Assembly: GCF_036788415.1 (NCBI RefSeq)
Contig: NZ_DAIQNN010000008.1
Coordinates: forward strand, 14,799-78,798
Source: Rubrimonas sp036788415
Lineage (GTDB): Bacteria > Pseudomonadota > Alphaproteobacteria > Rhodobacterales > Rhodobacteraceae
Length of the DNA stretch: 64,000 nucleotides
Direction of reading: 5' to 3'
Position 1 is the first letter of the stretch. Every line of letters starts with the position of its first letter. Both the position numbers and the translations under genes were made by a program. A model generated the notes under the pieces. It saw nothing but the letters and a program-made list of their open reading frames with translations. It searched no databases and was not told the DNA's origin. Below are positions 52,438 to 61,411 of this stretch, in pieces.

Positions 52438-52506
52438 CTCGTAGGGTGGGGAAAGCGTCGAATCCGCATTCGGACCCGGCGCGTGCGAGCGTGGGGAGGC
52501 GGCGGC

Positions 52507-54195
52507 ATGGAGGCGCTGGAGCGGCGGATCGCGCAAGGCCGGGGCGACGCGCCCGCCGATCTCGTGCTGCGCGGCGGGCGGGTCTTCGACCTCGTCGCGG
52601 GCGAGTGGATCGCCGGCGACGTCGCCGTCTGCGGCGACATGATCGTCAGCGTCGGCGCGCGCTGCGACGGGGAGGTCATCCTCGACGTCTCCGATCTGGT
52701 CCTCGTCCCGGGCTTCATCGACGCGCATCTCCACATCGAAAGTTCGCTGATCACACCCTTGGAGTTCGACCGATGCGTCGCGCCGCGGGGCGTGACCACG
52801 GCGATCTGGGACCCGCACGAGATCGCCAACGTGCTCGGCGCCGAGGGGCTCGCCTGGGCGTTGGAGACGAGCGGGCGCACACTGATGGACATCCGCGTGA
52901 TGCTCTCCTCCTGCGTGCCGTCCACCGAGATGGAGACCTCCGGCGCCCGGCTCGACGCCGAGGCGCTGGCCGCGCTCGCCGACCATCCCCGCGCGCTGGG
53001 TCTGGCGGAATTCATGAACTATCCCGGCGTGATCCATCGCGACCCCGGCTGCATGGCCAAGCTGCGCGCTTTCGCGGGCCGCCACATCGACGGTCACGCG
53101 CCTATGCTGACGGGCCGCGACCTCGACGCCTATCTCGCCGCCGGCGTGCGCACCGAGCACGAGGCGACGAGCGCTGCGGAGGGCGCGGAGAAGATGCGCA
53201 AGGGAATGCGCGTGTTCATCCGCGAGGGCTCGGTCTCCAAGGACCTGCATGCGCTGGCGCCGCTGCTGACCGAGCGGACGTCGCCTTTCATGGCGCTGTG
53301 CACCGACGACCGGAACCCGCTCGACATCGCCGAATCGGGGCATCTCGACCATTCGATCCGCACGCTGATCGCGCTGGGCTGTCCGCCGCTCGCGGTCTAT
53401 CGCGCGGCGAGCCTGTCGGCGGCGGAGGCGTTCGGGCTGAAGGATCGCGGCCTGATCGCGCCGGGGCGCCGGGCCGACATCGCGGCGCTCGACAGTCTGG
53501 AGAGTTGTCGGGCGCAGGCGGTGCTCTGCGGCGGCGCGCGCGCCGACGCCGCCGCCTTCGCGGCGCGCGGGACCGTGGCGCCGGTGGGCCGGGGGTCGGT
53601 CAAGGCGCGTCGCGTCTCGGCGGAGGATTTCCGCTGGGAGGGCCCGGCGCGCGCGCCAGTGATCGGGGTGATCCCCGGCAAGATCATAACGGAGCACCTG
53701 ATCGAGGACGTCGAGACCCTCGCCGGCGACCGCCGCCCCGACCCGTCCCGCGACCTGATGCGCATCGGCGTCATCGAGCGGCACGGCAAGGGCGGCGGCA
53801 TGGCCTGCGGGCTGGTGCGGGGCTTCGGCATGACGCGCGGGGCCATCGCCTCGACCGTCAGCCACGACCATCACAACATCGCCGTGGTCGGGGCGGACTA
53901 CGCCGACATGGCGCAGGCCGCCAACCGGCTCGGTGAGATCGAGGGCGGCTTCGCCGTGGTCGCGGGCGGCGGGGTGCTGGCCGAACTCGCGCTACCCGTG
54001 GCGGGGCTGATGAGTCTCCAGCCGTTCGAGGCGGTGCGCGCCGCGCTGGTCGATTTGCGCCGCGCCGCAGCGTCGCTCGGGGTGACGCTGGAGGAGCCGT
54101 TCCTGCAACTTGCCTTCCTCGCTCTGCCGGTGATCCCGCATCTCAAGATCACCGACAGGGGGCTCGTCGACGTCGACCGCTTCGCCCTGATCTGA
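52507..54195 (+). CDS. ade: Adenine deaminase
   Basis: 562 residues from MEALERRIAQGRGDAPADLVLRGGRVFDLVAGEWIAGDVAV. Amidohydrolase metal motif DAHLHIESS, then TTAIWDPHEIANVLG, LAEFMNYPGVI, CTDDRNPLDIAESGHLDHSIR, and the C-terminal Ade domain with VSHDHHNIAVVGAD and VAGGGVLAELALPVAGLMS. Converts adenine to hypoxanthine and ammonia. Start supported by GGGGAGG 7 bases upstream. Immediately precedes the urea importer genes, suggesting a nitrogen-salvage context. Confidence 0.95.
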   Translation: MEALERRIAQGRGDAPADLVLRGGRVFDLVAGEWIAGDVAVCGDMIVSVGARCDGEVILDVSDLVLVPGFIDAHLHIESSLITPLEFDRCVAPRGVTTAIWDPHEIANVLGAEGLAWALETSGRTLMDIRVMLSSCVPSTEMETSGARLDAEALAALADHPRALGLAEFMNYPGVIHRDPGCMAKLRAFAGRHIDGHAPMLTGRDLDAYLAAGVRTEHEATSAAEGAEKMRKGMRVFIREGSVSKDLHALAPLLTERTSPFMALCTDDRNPLDIAESGHLDHSIRTLIALGCPPLAVYRAASLSAAEAFGLKDRGLIAPGRRADIAALDSLESCRAQAVLCGGARADAAAFAARGTVAPVGRGSVKARRVSAEDFRWEGPARAPVIGVIPGKIITEHLIEDVETLAGDRRPDPSRDLMRIGVIERHGKGGGMACGLVRGFGMTRGAIASTVSHDHHNIAVVGADYADMAQAANRLGEIEGGFAVVAGGGVLAELALPVAGLMSLQPFEAVRAALVDLRRAAASLGVTLEEPFLQLAFLALPVIPHLKITDRGLVDVDRFALI

Positions 54196-54299
54196 GGCGC
54201 GCCCTGCGCATAGATGAGGCGCCGAGGGGCGGAAAGTCGCACGTCTCGCGTCAGATGCGCGCCTGCGATTTGTGCGCCGCAGCGGAATCATGGCGCGAA

Positions 54300-54320
54300 A
54301 TTGCGCAGGCGCTGCGCAAT
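54300..54320. promoter_or_regulatory. Palindrome ATTGCGCAG-GCG-CTGCGCAAT upstream of urtA
   Basis: 9-bp perfect arms and a 3-base centre, 100 bases before the urtA ATG. Likely an operator for a nitrogen-responsive or local regulator. Known NtrC sites are also GC-rich dyads, but this does not match that consensus well enough to name it. Confidence 0.5.
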
Positions 54321-54419
54321 CGCTCAGCGCGCGCGCTTTAATCTTTTCCGTCGCGAGCCGCGCTGTTTTCGTTCCGCCGCACAACACGCGCGCGATGCGC
54401 TGCGACAGGAGGATATGGG

Positions 54420-55700
54420 ATGAATTTCCGGATGACGGTTTCGGCGCTGGCGCTGTCGCTCGCGGCTGGCGCGGCCTTCGCGCAGTCGGGCGAGCCGATC
54501 AAGGTCGGCGTGCTGCATTCGCTTTCGGGCACGATGGCGATCTCGGAGACGACCCTGAAGGACGTCATGCTGATGCTCGTCGAGGAGCAGAACAAGAAGG
54601 GCGGCGTGCTCGGCCGTCCGCTCGAAGCCGTCGTGGTCGATCCCGCCTCCGACTGGCCCCTCTTCGCCGAGAAGGCGCGCGAGCTGATCCAGGTCTCGGG
54701 CGTCGACGTGGTGTTCGGCTGCTGGACGTCGGTGTCGCGCAAGTCGGTGCTGCCGGTGTTCGAGGAGCTGAACTCGATCCTGTTCTACCCGGTGCAGTAC
54801 GAGGGCGAGGAGAGCCAGCGCAACGTGTTCTACACCGGCGCGGCCCCGAACCAGCAGGCGATCCCGGCGGTGGACTACCTGCGCGACGTCGAAAGCGTCG
54901 AGCGCTGGGTGCTCGCCGGCACCGACTACGTCTATCCGCGCACGACCAACAAGATTCTCGAAGCCTATCTCCAGTCGCTCGGGGTCGCGCCCGAAGACAT
55001 CATGATCAACTACACGCCGTTCGGCCATTCCGACTGGCAGACGATCGTCTCCGACATCAAGGCGTTCGGCTCGGCGGGCAAGAAGACGGCCGTGGTCTCA
55101 ACGATCAACGGCGACGCCAACGTCCCGTTCTACAAGGAACTCGCCAACCAGGGCATCTCCGCCGAGGACATCCCCGTCGTGGCCTTCTCGGTCGGCGAGG
55201 AGGAGCTCGCGGGCCTCGACACCGGCCCGCTGGTCGGCCATCTCGCGGCGTGGAACTATTTCATGTCGGTCGACACGCCCGAGAACGACGAATTCATCGA
55301 GGCGTGGCAGGCCTTCATCGGCTCCGAGGAGCGCGTGACCAACGACCCGATGGAAGCCCATTACATCGGCTTCAACATGTGGGTGAAGGCGGTCGAGGCC
55401 GCCGGGACGACTGACACCGACGCGGTGATCGACGCGATGGTGGGCGTCGCCGTCCCGAACCTCTCGGGCGGCTTCTCGGCGATGATGCCCAACCACCACA
55501 TCACCAAGCCGGTGCTGGTGGGCGAGATTCAGGCCGACGGCCAGTTTGAGACCGTGTGGGAGACCTCGGGCCTCGTGCCGGGCGACGCATGGTCGGACTA
55601 CCTGCCGGAGTCGGCGAAGATCATGTCCGACTGGCAGGCCCCCATGTCCTGCGGGAACTTCAACGTCGAGACCGGGCAGTGCGGCGGGCTGAACCAGTAA
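54420..55700 (+). CDS. urtA: Urea ABC transporter substrate-binding protein UrtA
   Basis: 426 residues with signal peptide MNFRMTVSALALSLAAGAAFAQ. Family motifs: IKVGVLHSLSGTMAISETTLKDVMLMLVEEQN, PASDWPLFAEKARELI, VDVVFGCWTSVSRKSVLPVFEELNSILFYPVQYEGEE, and NHHITKPVLVGEIQADGQFE. Start preceded by AGGAGG. Periplasmic urea receptor of urtABCDE. A terminator-like hairpin separates it from urtB. Confidence 0.97.
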   Translation: MNFRMTVSALALSLAAGAAFAQSGEPIKVGVLHSLSGTMAISETTLKDVMLMLVEEQNKKGGVLGRPLEAVVVDPASDWPLFAEKARELIQVSGVDVVFGCWTSVSRKSVLPVFEELNSILFYPVQYEGEESQRNVFYTGAAPNQQAIPAVDYLRDVESVERWVLAGTDYVYPRTTNKILEAYLQSLGVAPEDIMINYTPFGHSDWQTIVSDIKAFGSAGKKTAVVSTINGDANVPFYKELANQGISAEDIPVVAFSVGEEELAGLDTGPLVGHLAAWNYFMSVDTPENDEFIEAWQAFIGSEERVTNDPMEAHYIGFNMWVKAVEAAGTTDTDAVIDAMVGVAVPNLSGGFSAMMPNHHITKPVLVGEIQADGQFETVWETSGLVPGDAWSDYLPESAKIMSDWQAPMSCGNFNVETGQCGGLNQ

Positions 55701-55733
55701 GCCTCAGGACGTTTCCCCTGCGCTGACCGCAAA

Positions 55734-55774
55734 GGGGCCGGGCGTTCCTCCCCCGCCCGGCCCCGCCTTTTCTT
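55734..55774 (+). terminator. Intercistronic terminator/attenuator between urtA and urtB
   Basis: GGGGCCGGGCG (55734-55744) and CGCCCGGCCCC (55754-55764) form a perfect 11-bp stem with a 9-base loop; GCC and then TTTTCTT follow. A partial terminator here would keep the binding protein more abundant than the permease, a common arrangement in ABC operons. Confidence 0.8.
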
Positions 55775-55785
55775 CTGGAGCCCGC

Positions 55786-57378
55786 ATGCGCGTTCTCGTT
55801 CTTCTGTTCGCCCTGCTGATCGCGCCCTTCGCCGCCGCTCAGACGCTCGAAGAGATCGCGCCGAGGCTCGCCGAGGGCGATTTCGACGCGCGCTCCCGCG
55901 TCGTGGCCGAGATCGGCGCGACAGGCGACCCGCGCGCGACCGACCTGCTGGCGCTTCTGGGCGAGGGCGACCTCGCGATTCTGAAGCGCAACGGGCGGCT
56001 GGTGCGCGTGGAAAAGGTCAAGCGCGACAGCTTCGCCTTCGACGTCTTCACGGGCGAGGCCTATGGCGAGATCGGGCGGCGCGACGCCGACGCGATACGC
56101 GTCAACAACACGCTGCGCCGGGCGATTTCCGCGGCGGTGGGCGCGCTCACCCTGCGCAGCCCCGACGCCGCCGTGCGGCGCGACGCGGCCGCGGCGATCT
56201 TCCGCAGCCAGGACCCGGCGCAGATCGAAGCCGTCGAAGCGGCCCTTGCGGCGGAGAGCGATCCGGGCGTGGCGCGCGCATTGTCGGAAGCGCGTGCCGC
56301 GGCGCTGCTGAAATCCGACCGCCCCGCCGCCGACCGCGTCGAGGCTTTCGCCGCGCTGACCGCGCGCGCCGACCGCGAAGCCCTTTCGCTCGTGATCGCC
56401 GCCGAGACCGACCCGGCCCCCGAAGTCGCCGCCGCCGCCGCCGCCGCGCGCGCCGACATCGAGCGCATCCAGGCCCAATGGGGGCTCGCGCGAAACATAT
56501 GGTTCGGCCTGTCGCTCGGCTCGGTGTTGATGCTCGCCGCCATCGGCCTCGCCATCACCTTCGGCGTGATGGGCGTTATCAACATGGCGCATGGCGAGTT
56601 GGTGATGCTCGGCGCCTACACGACTTATGCCGTGCAGGAGATCATCCGCCAGAACGCGCCCGGCCTGTTCGACTGGTCGCTCGCCATCGCCCTGCCGCTC
56701 GCCTTCCTCGTGGCCGGCGCCGTGGGCGTCGCGATCGAGCGGGGCGTGGTGCGCTTTCTCTACGGCCGTCCGCTTGAGACGCTGCTCGCCACCTGGGGCG
56801 TCTCGCTGATCCTCCAACAGGCGGTGCGCTCGCTCTTCGGGCCGACCAACCGCGAAGTCGGCAACCCCTCCTGGATGTCGGGCGCCTTCGAAGTCGGGCA
56901 GTTGACCATCACCTACAACCGCTTCTGGATCCTGATCTTCTCTCTGGCGGTGTTCGCCGCGCTGCTGCTGCTGCTCAAGCGCACGCCGCTCGGCCTGCAG
57001 ATGCGCGCCGTCACCCAGAACCGCCGCATGGCCGACGCGATGGGCGTGCGCACGGGTTGGGTCGACGCGATGACCTTCGGCCTCGGCGCGGGCGTCGCGG
57101 GCGTGGCGGGCGTCGCGCTCAGCCAGATCGACAACGTCTCGCCCAATCTCGGGCAGGGCTACATCGTGGATAGCTTCATGGTCGTGGTGTTCGGCGGCGT
57201 CGGCAATCTCTGGGGCGCGCTCGCCGGCGCGTTCACGCTCGGCGTCGTAAACAAGTTCCTCGAGCCTTACGCGGGCGCGGTGCTGGCCAAGATCCTCGTT
57301 CTGGTGGCGATCATCCTGTTCATCCAGAAGCGACCTCGCGGCCTGTTCGCGCTGCGCGGCCGGGCGGTGGAGGCGTGA
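55786..57378 (+). CDS. urtB: Urea ABC transporter permease UrtB
   Basis: 530 residues. A signal peptide (MRVLVLLFALLIAPFAAAQ) and a 200-residue soluble Ala-rich extension precede the LIV-type permease core (FGLSLGSVLMLAAIGLAITFGVMGVINMAHGELVMLGAYTTYAVQE, SLFGPTNREVGNPSWMSG, ALSQIDNVSPNLGQGYIVDSFMVVVFGGVGNLWG). The N-terminal extension is normal for UrtB. Stop overlaps the urtC GTG (GTGA). Confidence 0.96.
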   Translation: MRVLVLLFALLIAPFAAAQTLEEIAPRLAEGDFDARSRVVAEIGATGDPRATDLLALLGEGDLAILKRNGRLVRVEKVKRDSFAFDVFTGEAYGEIGRRDADAIRVNNTLRRAISAAVGALTLRSPDAAVRRDAAAAIFRSQDPAQIEAVEAALAAESDPGVARALSEARAAALLKSDRPAADRVEAFAALTARADREALSLVIAAETDPAPEVAAAAAAARADIERIQAQWGLARNIWFGLSLGSVLMLAAIGLAITFGVMGVINMAHGELVMLGAYTTYAVQEIIRQNAPGLFDWSLAIALPLAFLVAGAVGVAIERGVVRFLYGRPLETLLATWGVSLILQQAVRSLFGPTNREVGNPSWMSGAFEVGQLTITYNRFWILIFSLAVFAALLLLLKRTPLGLQMRAVTQNRRMADAMGVRTGWVDAMTFGLGAGVAGVAGVALSQIDNVSPNLGQGYIVDSFMVVVFGGVGNLWGALAGAFTLGVVNKFLEPYAGAVLAKILVLVAIILFIQKRPRGLFALRGRAVEA

Positions 57379-58499
57379 GGATGGGCTTTCTCGACGCGCG
57401 CTCCGCGATCTTTCTCGGCCTGCTCGCCATCGTCACGGTGGCGGTGCCCCTGATGAGCCTTGTCGCCCAGCCGGGCTCGGGCGTCCATCTGCCGTCCTAC
57501 GCGGTGTCGCTGTTCGGCAAGTATCTTTGCTATGCGCTGCTCGCCCTCGCGGTGGACCTGATCTGGGGCTACGCGGGCATCCTCTCGCTGGGCCATGGCG
57601 CCTTTTTCGCGCTCGGCGGTTATGCGATGGGCATGCATCTGATGCGCGAGATCGGGCCGCGCGGGGTGTACGGCAACCCGATCCTGCCCGACTTCATGGT
57701 GTTCCTGAACTGGCCCGAGCTGCCCTGGTTCTGGCTCGGCTTCGACATGTTCTGGTTCGCGGCCCTGATGGCGATGTTCGTCCCCGGCCTGCTCGCCTTC
57801 GTGTTCGGCTGGTTCGCCTTCCGCAGCCGCGTGTCGGGCGTCTATCTCTCGATCATCACGCAGGCGATGACTTACGCGCTGATGCTCGCCTTTTTCCGCA
57901 ACGAGATGGGCTTCGGCGGCAATAACGGCCTGACCGACTTCAAGGACGTGCTCGGCTTCAGCATGCAATCCGACACGACCCGCGCCGGGCTTTTCGTCGC
58001 GACCGCGCTGGCGCTGGGCGGCGGCTATGTGCTGTGCCGCTGGATCACCCGCTCGCGCGCCGGCAAGGTGCTGGCTGCGGTGCGCGACGCCGAAAGCCGG
58101 ACGCGCTTCCTCGGCTATCGGGTCGAGTATTACAAGCTGTTCGTCTTCACCGTCTCGGCGATGCTGGCGGGGCTCGCGGGCGCGCTCTACACGCCGCAGG
58201 TCGGCATCATCAACCCGTCGGAATTCTCTCCGGCCAACTCCATCGAGATCGTGGTGTGGGTGGCGGTCGGCGGGCGCGGCACGCTGGCGGGCGCGGCGCT
58301 CGGCGCGTTGATCGTCAACGCCGCCAAGACGCTGCTCACGGGGTGGTTCCCCGAAGTCTGGCTGTTCGCGCTGGGCGCCATCTTCGTGGGCGTGACGCTG
58401 TTCCTGCCGAAGGGCGTGCTCGGTCTAATCGAGACGCGGCGCCAGAAGCGCGTCCCGCCCGACGCGGCGCGCCAGCCGCAACCCGAACCGGCGGAGTAG
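57375..58499 (+). CDS. urtC: Urea ABC transporter permease UrtC
   Basis: 374 residues starting at GTG 57375 inside the urtB stop (GTGA); ATG 57381 is an alternative. Permease motifs LALAVDLIWGYAGILSLGHGAFFALGGYAMGMHLMR, GVYLSIITQAMTYALMLAFFRNEMGFGGNNGLTDFKDVLG and GRGTLAGAALGALIVNAAKTLLTGWFPEVWLFALGAIFV. Second channel subunit of the urea importer. Confidence 0.96.
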   Translation: MRMGFLDARSAIFLGLLAIVTVAVPLMSLVAQPGSGVHLPSYAVSLFGKYLCYALLALAVDLIWGYAGILSLGHGAFFALGGYAMGMHLMREIGPRGVYGNPILPDFMVFLNWPELPWFWLGFDMFWFAALMAMFVPGLLAFVFGWFAFRSRVSGVYLSIITQAMTYALMLAFFRNEMGFGGNNGLTDFKDVLGFSMQSDTTRAGLFVATALALGGGYVLCRWITRSRAGKVLAAVRDAESRTRFLGYRVEYYKLFVFTVSAMLAGLAGALYTPQVGIINPSEFSPANSIEIVVWVAVGGRGTLAGAALGALIVNAAKTLLTGWFPEVWLFALGAIFVGVTLFLPKGVLGLIETRRQKRVPPDAARQPQPEPAE

Positions 58500-58503
58500 C
58501 GCG

Positions 58504-59256
58504 ATGGTCACGGCGGCGCAGGGGTCCATTCTCTATCTCGACGGCGTGTCGGTCAGCTTCGACGGCTTCCGCGCGATCAACAGCCTCAGCCTCGTGCTGA
58601 AACCGGGCGAGATGCGCGCGATCATCGGCCCGAACGGGGCGGGGAAGACCACGATGATGGACATCGTGACCGGCAAGACGCGGCCCGACGCGGGCGACGT
58701 GCTGTTCGACGGGACCCACGATCTCACCCGCCTCGACGAGGCCGAGATCGCGCGCCTCGGCGTGGGCCGCAAGTTCCAGAAGCCGACCGTCTTCGAGACG
58801 CTGAGCGTCGAGGACAACCTGCTGCTGGCGCTGAAGGGGGCGCGCGGCGTGCTCGACGTTCTGCTCGCGCGCCTCAGCGGGGCGGAGCGCCGCCGCATCG
58901 ACGAACTGCTCGGCCTGATCCGGCTGGGCGACCGCCGCGCCGAGATGGCCGCCGACCTTTCGCATGGCCAGAAGCAGTGGCTCGAGATCGGGATGCTGCT
59001 GGCGCAGGACCCCAAGGTGCTGCTGGTGGACGAGCCGGTGGCCGGCATGACCGACGTGGAGACGATGCAGACCGCCGAGCTTCTGCGCGAGGTGGCCGGC
59101 GCGCATTCCGTCGTCGTGGTCGAGCACGACATGGCCTTCGTGCGCGAGCTGGGCGTGAAAGTCAGCGTGCTGCACGAGGGCTCGGTGCTGGCGGAGGGGT
59201 CCATCGACCATGTCAGCGCCGACCAGAAGGTCATCGACGTGTATCTGGGGCGCTGA
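58504..59256 (+). CDS. urtD: Urea ABC transporter ATP-binding protein UrtD
   Basis: 250 residues. Walker A GPNGAGKTT, ETLSVEDNLLLAL after GVGRKFQKPTVF, signature LSHGQKQWLEIGMLLAQDP, Walker B VLLVDEPVAGMTD, and the EHDMAFVRELG switch. The LSHGQKQW signature is typical of UrtD. Starts 4 bases after urtC. Confidence 0.96.
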   Translation: MVTAAQGSILYLDGVSVSFDGFRAINSLSLVLKPGEMRAIIGPNGAGKTTMMDIVTGKTRPDAGDVLFDGTHDLTRLDEAEIARLGVGRKFQKPTVFETLSVEDNLLLALKGARGVLDVLLARLSGAERRRIDELLGLIRLGDRRAEMAADLSHGQKQWLEIGMLLAQDPKVLLVDEPVAGMTDVETMQTAELLREVAGAHSVVVVEHDMAFVRELGVKVSVLHEGSVLAEGSIDHVSADQKVIDVYLGR

Positions 59257-59258
59257 GC

Positions 59259-59954
59259 ATGCTGTCTGTCGAGAAAGTCGATCTGCATTACGGCGCGGCG
59301 CAGGCGCTGCGGCGCGTCAGCCTGACCGCCGAGCCCGGAAGGATCACCTGCGTTCTGGGGCGCAACGGCGTCGGCAAGACCTCGCTTCTGCGCGCGGTTA
59401 TGGGTCAGCAAGCGATCAGCGCCGGGACGATCAGCTGGGAAGGCGCCGCCCTCGGGCGGATCGCGCCCCATGAGCGCGCCCGCCGCGGCATGGCGCTGGT
59501 GCCGCAGGGCCGCGAGATCTTCCCGCTGCTGACCGTGCGCGAGAACTTGGAGACCGGCTTCGCGCCGCTCGCGCGGCCCGAGCGCTTCGTGCCTTCGGAA
59601 GTGTTCGACCTGTTCCCGGTGCTGCGCGACATGCTGCGCCGGCGCGGCGGCGATCTCTCGGGCGGCCAGCAGCAGCAACTCGCCATCGGCCGCGCGCTGG
59701 TGACGCGCCCGCGCTTTCTCGCCCTCGACGAGCCGACCGAAGGCATCCAGCCGTCGATCATCAAGGACATCGGGCGCGCGCTGAGTTGGCTGCGGGGCAG
59801 GGGCGACATGGCGATCCTGCTGGTCGAGCAGTATCTCGACTTCGCCCGCGAACTGGCCGACAGCTTCGTCGTGCTCGAGCGCGGCGAAGTCGCCGCCTCC
59901 GGTCCCGCATCCGATCTCGACGCCCCGGAGGTGCGGCGGCTGCTGACCGTCTGA
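59259..59954 (+). CDS. urtE: Urea ABC transporter ATP-binding protein UrtE
   Basis: 231 residues from MLSVEKVDLHYGAAQALRRVSLTAEPG. Walker A GRNGVGKTS, GMALVPQGREIFPLLTVRENLETGF, signature LSGGQQQQLAIGRALVT, Walker B FLALDEPTEGIQPSIIKDIG. The GxxQPSII motif is diagnostic of UrtE. Two bases separate it from urtD. Last gene of the operon; no urease gene follows. Confidence 0.96.
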   Translation: MLSVEKVDLHYGAAQALRRVSLTAEPGRITCVLGRNGVGKTSLLRAVMGQQAISAGTISWEGAALGRIAPHERARRGMALVPQGREIFPLLTVRENLETGFAPLARPERFVPSEVFDLFPVLRDMLRRRGGDLSGGQQQQLAIGRALVTRPRFLALDEPTEGIQPSIIKDIGRALSWLRGRGDMAILLVEQYLDFARELADSFVVLERGEVAASGPASDLDAPEVRRLLTV

Positions 59955-59985
59955 AGCGCGCGGGCCCCCGGATGCGCTCTGCGCC

Positions 59986-61173
59986 TCAGCGGGTGAGCGC
60001 GCGCATCGCCCGGTCGAGCCCTTCGAGCGTCATCGGAAACATCCGGCCTTCGGTAAGCGTCGCGATCATGCCGATCGACTGCGTCCAGCCCCAGCTTTCC
60101 TGCGGAACCGGATTGATCCAGGCGTGCGAGGGCCAGTGCGCGCAGACCCGGCGCATCCAGGTCTCTCCGGATTCGGCGTTCCAGTGCTCGGACGCGCCGC
60201 CGGGCTGAACGATCTCCCACGGGCTCATCGACGCGTCGCCGACGAGGACCAGCCGCCAGTCCGGCCCGAAGCGGCGCATCAGCTCCTTGGTGGGGGTCGT
60301 CTCGTCATAGCGGCGCCGGCTGTCCTTCCAGACCGCTTCGTAGAGGCAGTTGTGGAAGTAGTAATGCTCGAAATGCTTGAACTCGCTGCGAGCCGCCGAG
60401 AACAGTTCCTCGACCACAGCGACATGGTCGTCCATCGAGCCGCCGACGTCGAGCAGCAGCAGCACTTTCACCGCGTTGTGGCGTTCGGGGCGGGTGCGGA
60501 TGTCGAGAAAGCCCCGGCGGGCGGTGTGCGTTATGGTGCCGTCGAGGTCGAACTCCTGCCGCGCGCCGTCGCGCGCCCAGCGGCGCAGGCGGCGCAGCGC
60601 GAGCTTCATGGTGCGCGAGCCGATCTCGGCGTCGTCGGCGTAATCCCTGAACTCGCGCTTGTCCCACACCTTCACCGCGCGGCGATGGCGGCTTTCGCTC
60701 TGGCCGATCCGCACGCCCTCCGGGTTGTAGCCATAGGCGCCGAAGGGCGACGTTCCCGCCGTGCCGATCCACTTGCTCCCGCCCTGATGCCGGCCCTGCT
60801 GATCGGCGAGGCGCTGGCGCAGCGTCTCCATAAGCTTGCCCCAGCCGCCGAGGCTGTCGACGAGCTTCTTCTCCTCTTCGGTGAGGTGCTTCTCGGCGAG
60901 CTTGCGCAGCCAGTCCTCGGGGATGGCGCGGGGCGCGGCGCCGTCGGACGCGCCGCCGACGGCCTCGACGCCCTTGAAATGCGCCGCGAAGACGCGGTCG
61001 AACAGGTCGAAGCGCCGCTCGTCCTTGATCAGGGCGGCGCGGGCGAGGTGGTAGAACGCCTCGACGTCGAAATCGGCGAGCCCCGCCTGTACGCCCTCGA
61101 TCAGCGCGAGATATTCGCGCAGCGAGACTGGCGCGCCGGCGGCGCGCAGGGCGAGGAAGAAACCTGCGAACAT
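59986..61173 (-). CDS. CoxE-like VWA-domain protein
   Basis: 395 residues. N-terminal helical part (MFAGFFLALRAAGAPVSLREYLALIEGVQAGL, typical of the family), then EAVGGASDG..., SPFGAYGYNPEGVRIGQ, and a C-terminal VWA domain with MIDAS start LLLLDVGGSMDDHV. Proteins of this type pair with MoxR AAA+ ATPases to remodel or mature metalloenzymes; a MoxR gene lies 1.6 kb away on the same strand. Client unknown. Convergent with urtE. Confidence 0.9.
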   Translation of the reverse strand: MFAGFFLALRAAGAPVSLREYLALIEGVQAGLADFDVEAFYHLARAALIKDERRFDLFDRVFAAHFKGVEAVGGASDGAAPRAIPEDWLRKLAEKHLTEEEKKLVDSLGGWGKLMETLRQRLADQQGRHQGGSKWIGTAGTSPFGAYGYNPEGVRIGQSESRHRRAVKVWDKREFRDYADDAEIGSRTMKLALRRLRRWARDGARQEFDLDGTITHTARRGFLDIRTRPERHNAVKVLLLLDVGGSMDDHVAVVEELFSAARSEFKHFEHYYFHNCLYEAVWKDSRRRYDETTPTKELMRRFGPDWRLVLVGDASMSPWEIVQPGGASEHWNAESGETWMRRVCAHWPSHAWINPVPQESWGWTQSIGMIATLTEGRMFPMTLEGLDRAMRALTR

Positions 61174-61195
61174 GCGCGCGACGATAGCGCGCGGC

Positions 61196-61372
61196 TCAAA
61201 GCGGCGACAGCCCGAAAAGCCCGAGCAGCAGCGCCAGCGCCGCCGCGGCGACCAGCGCCGCGAAGCCATGGGCGAAGGCGTACTGGACGCGGTCGGCGGT
61301 GGCGCCGCCGCGCCGGGCCGCGCGCAGCCAGCCGAGCGCCGCGCCGGCGATGAAGGCGAGGATCAGGATCAT
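61196..61372 (-). CDS. Small membrane protein (58 aa)
   Basis: ATG 61372 to TGA 61196. MILILAFIAGAALGWLRAARRGG is a first membrane segment with an Arg-rich turn, then DRVQYAFAHGFAALVAAAALALLLGLFG is a second. The regular two-helix hairpin and the tight fit between neighbouring genes on the same strand (22 bases before the VWA gene, 39 bases after the AEC gene) support a real gene. Similar small proteins sit beside CoxE-like genes in relatives (recollection, not checked). Function unknown. Confidence 0.65.
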   Translation of the reverse strand: MILILAFIAGAALGWLRAARRGGATADRVQYAFAHGFAALVAAAALALLLGLFGLSPL

Positions 61373-61411
61373 CCGCGCTCTCTAGCGGACCGGAGCCGCC
61401 GGGGGAAGCTG

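Larger units (their letters stand above)
52192..52506. other. Divergent leuA / adenine deaminase spacer (315 bases)
   Basis: Holds a candidate leader peptide for leuA (52324-52437, minus) followed by a GC-rich hairpin (52297-52325), and the ribosome-binding site GGGGAGG of the adenine deaminase gene near 52494-52500. No other gene or RNA family recognised. Confidence 0.6.

Noticed and set aside
54287..54305. Sigma-54-like TGGCGCGAAATTGC upstream of urtA
   Set aside because: The spacing between GG and GC is one base short of the -24/-12 rule, and the site overlaps the palindrome.
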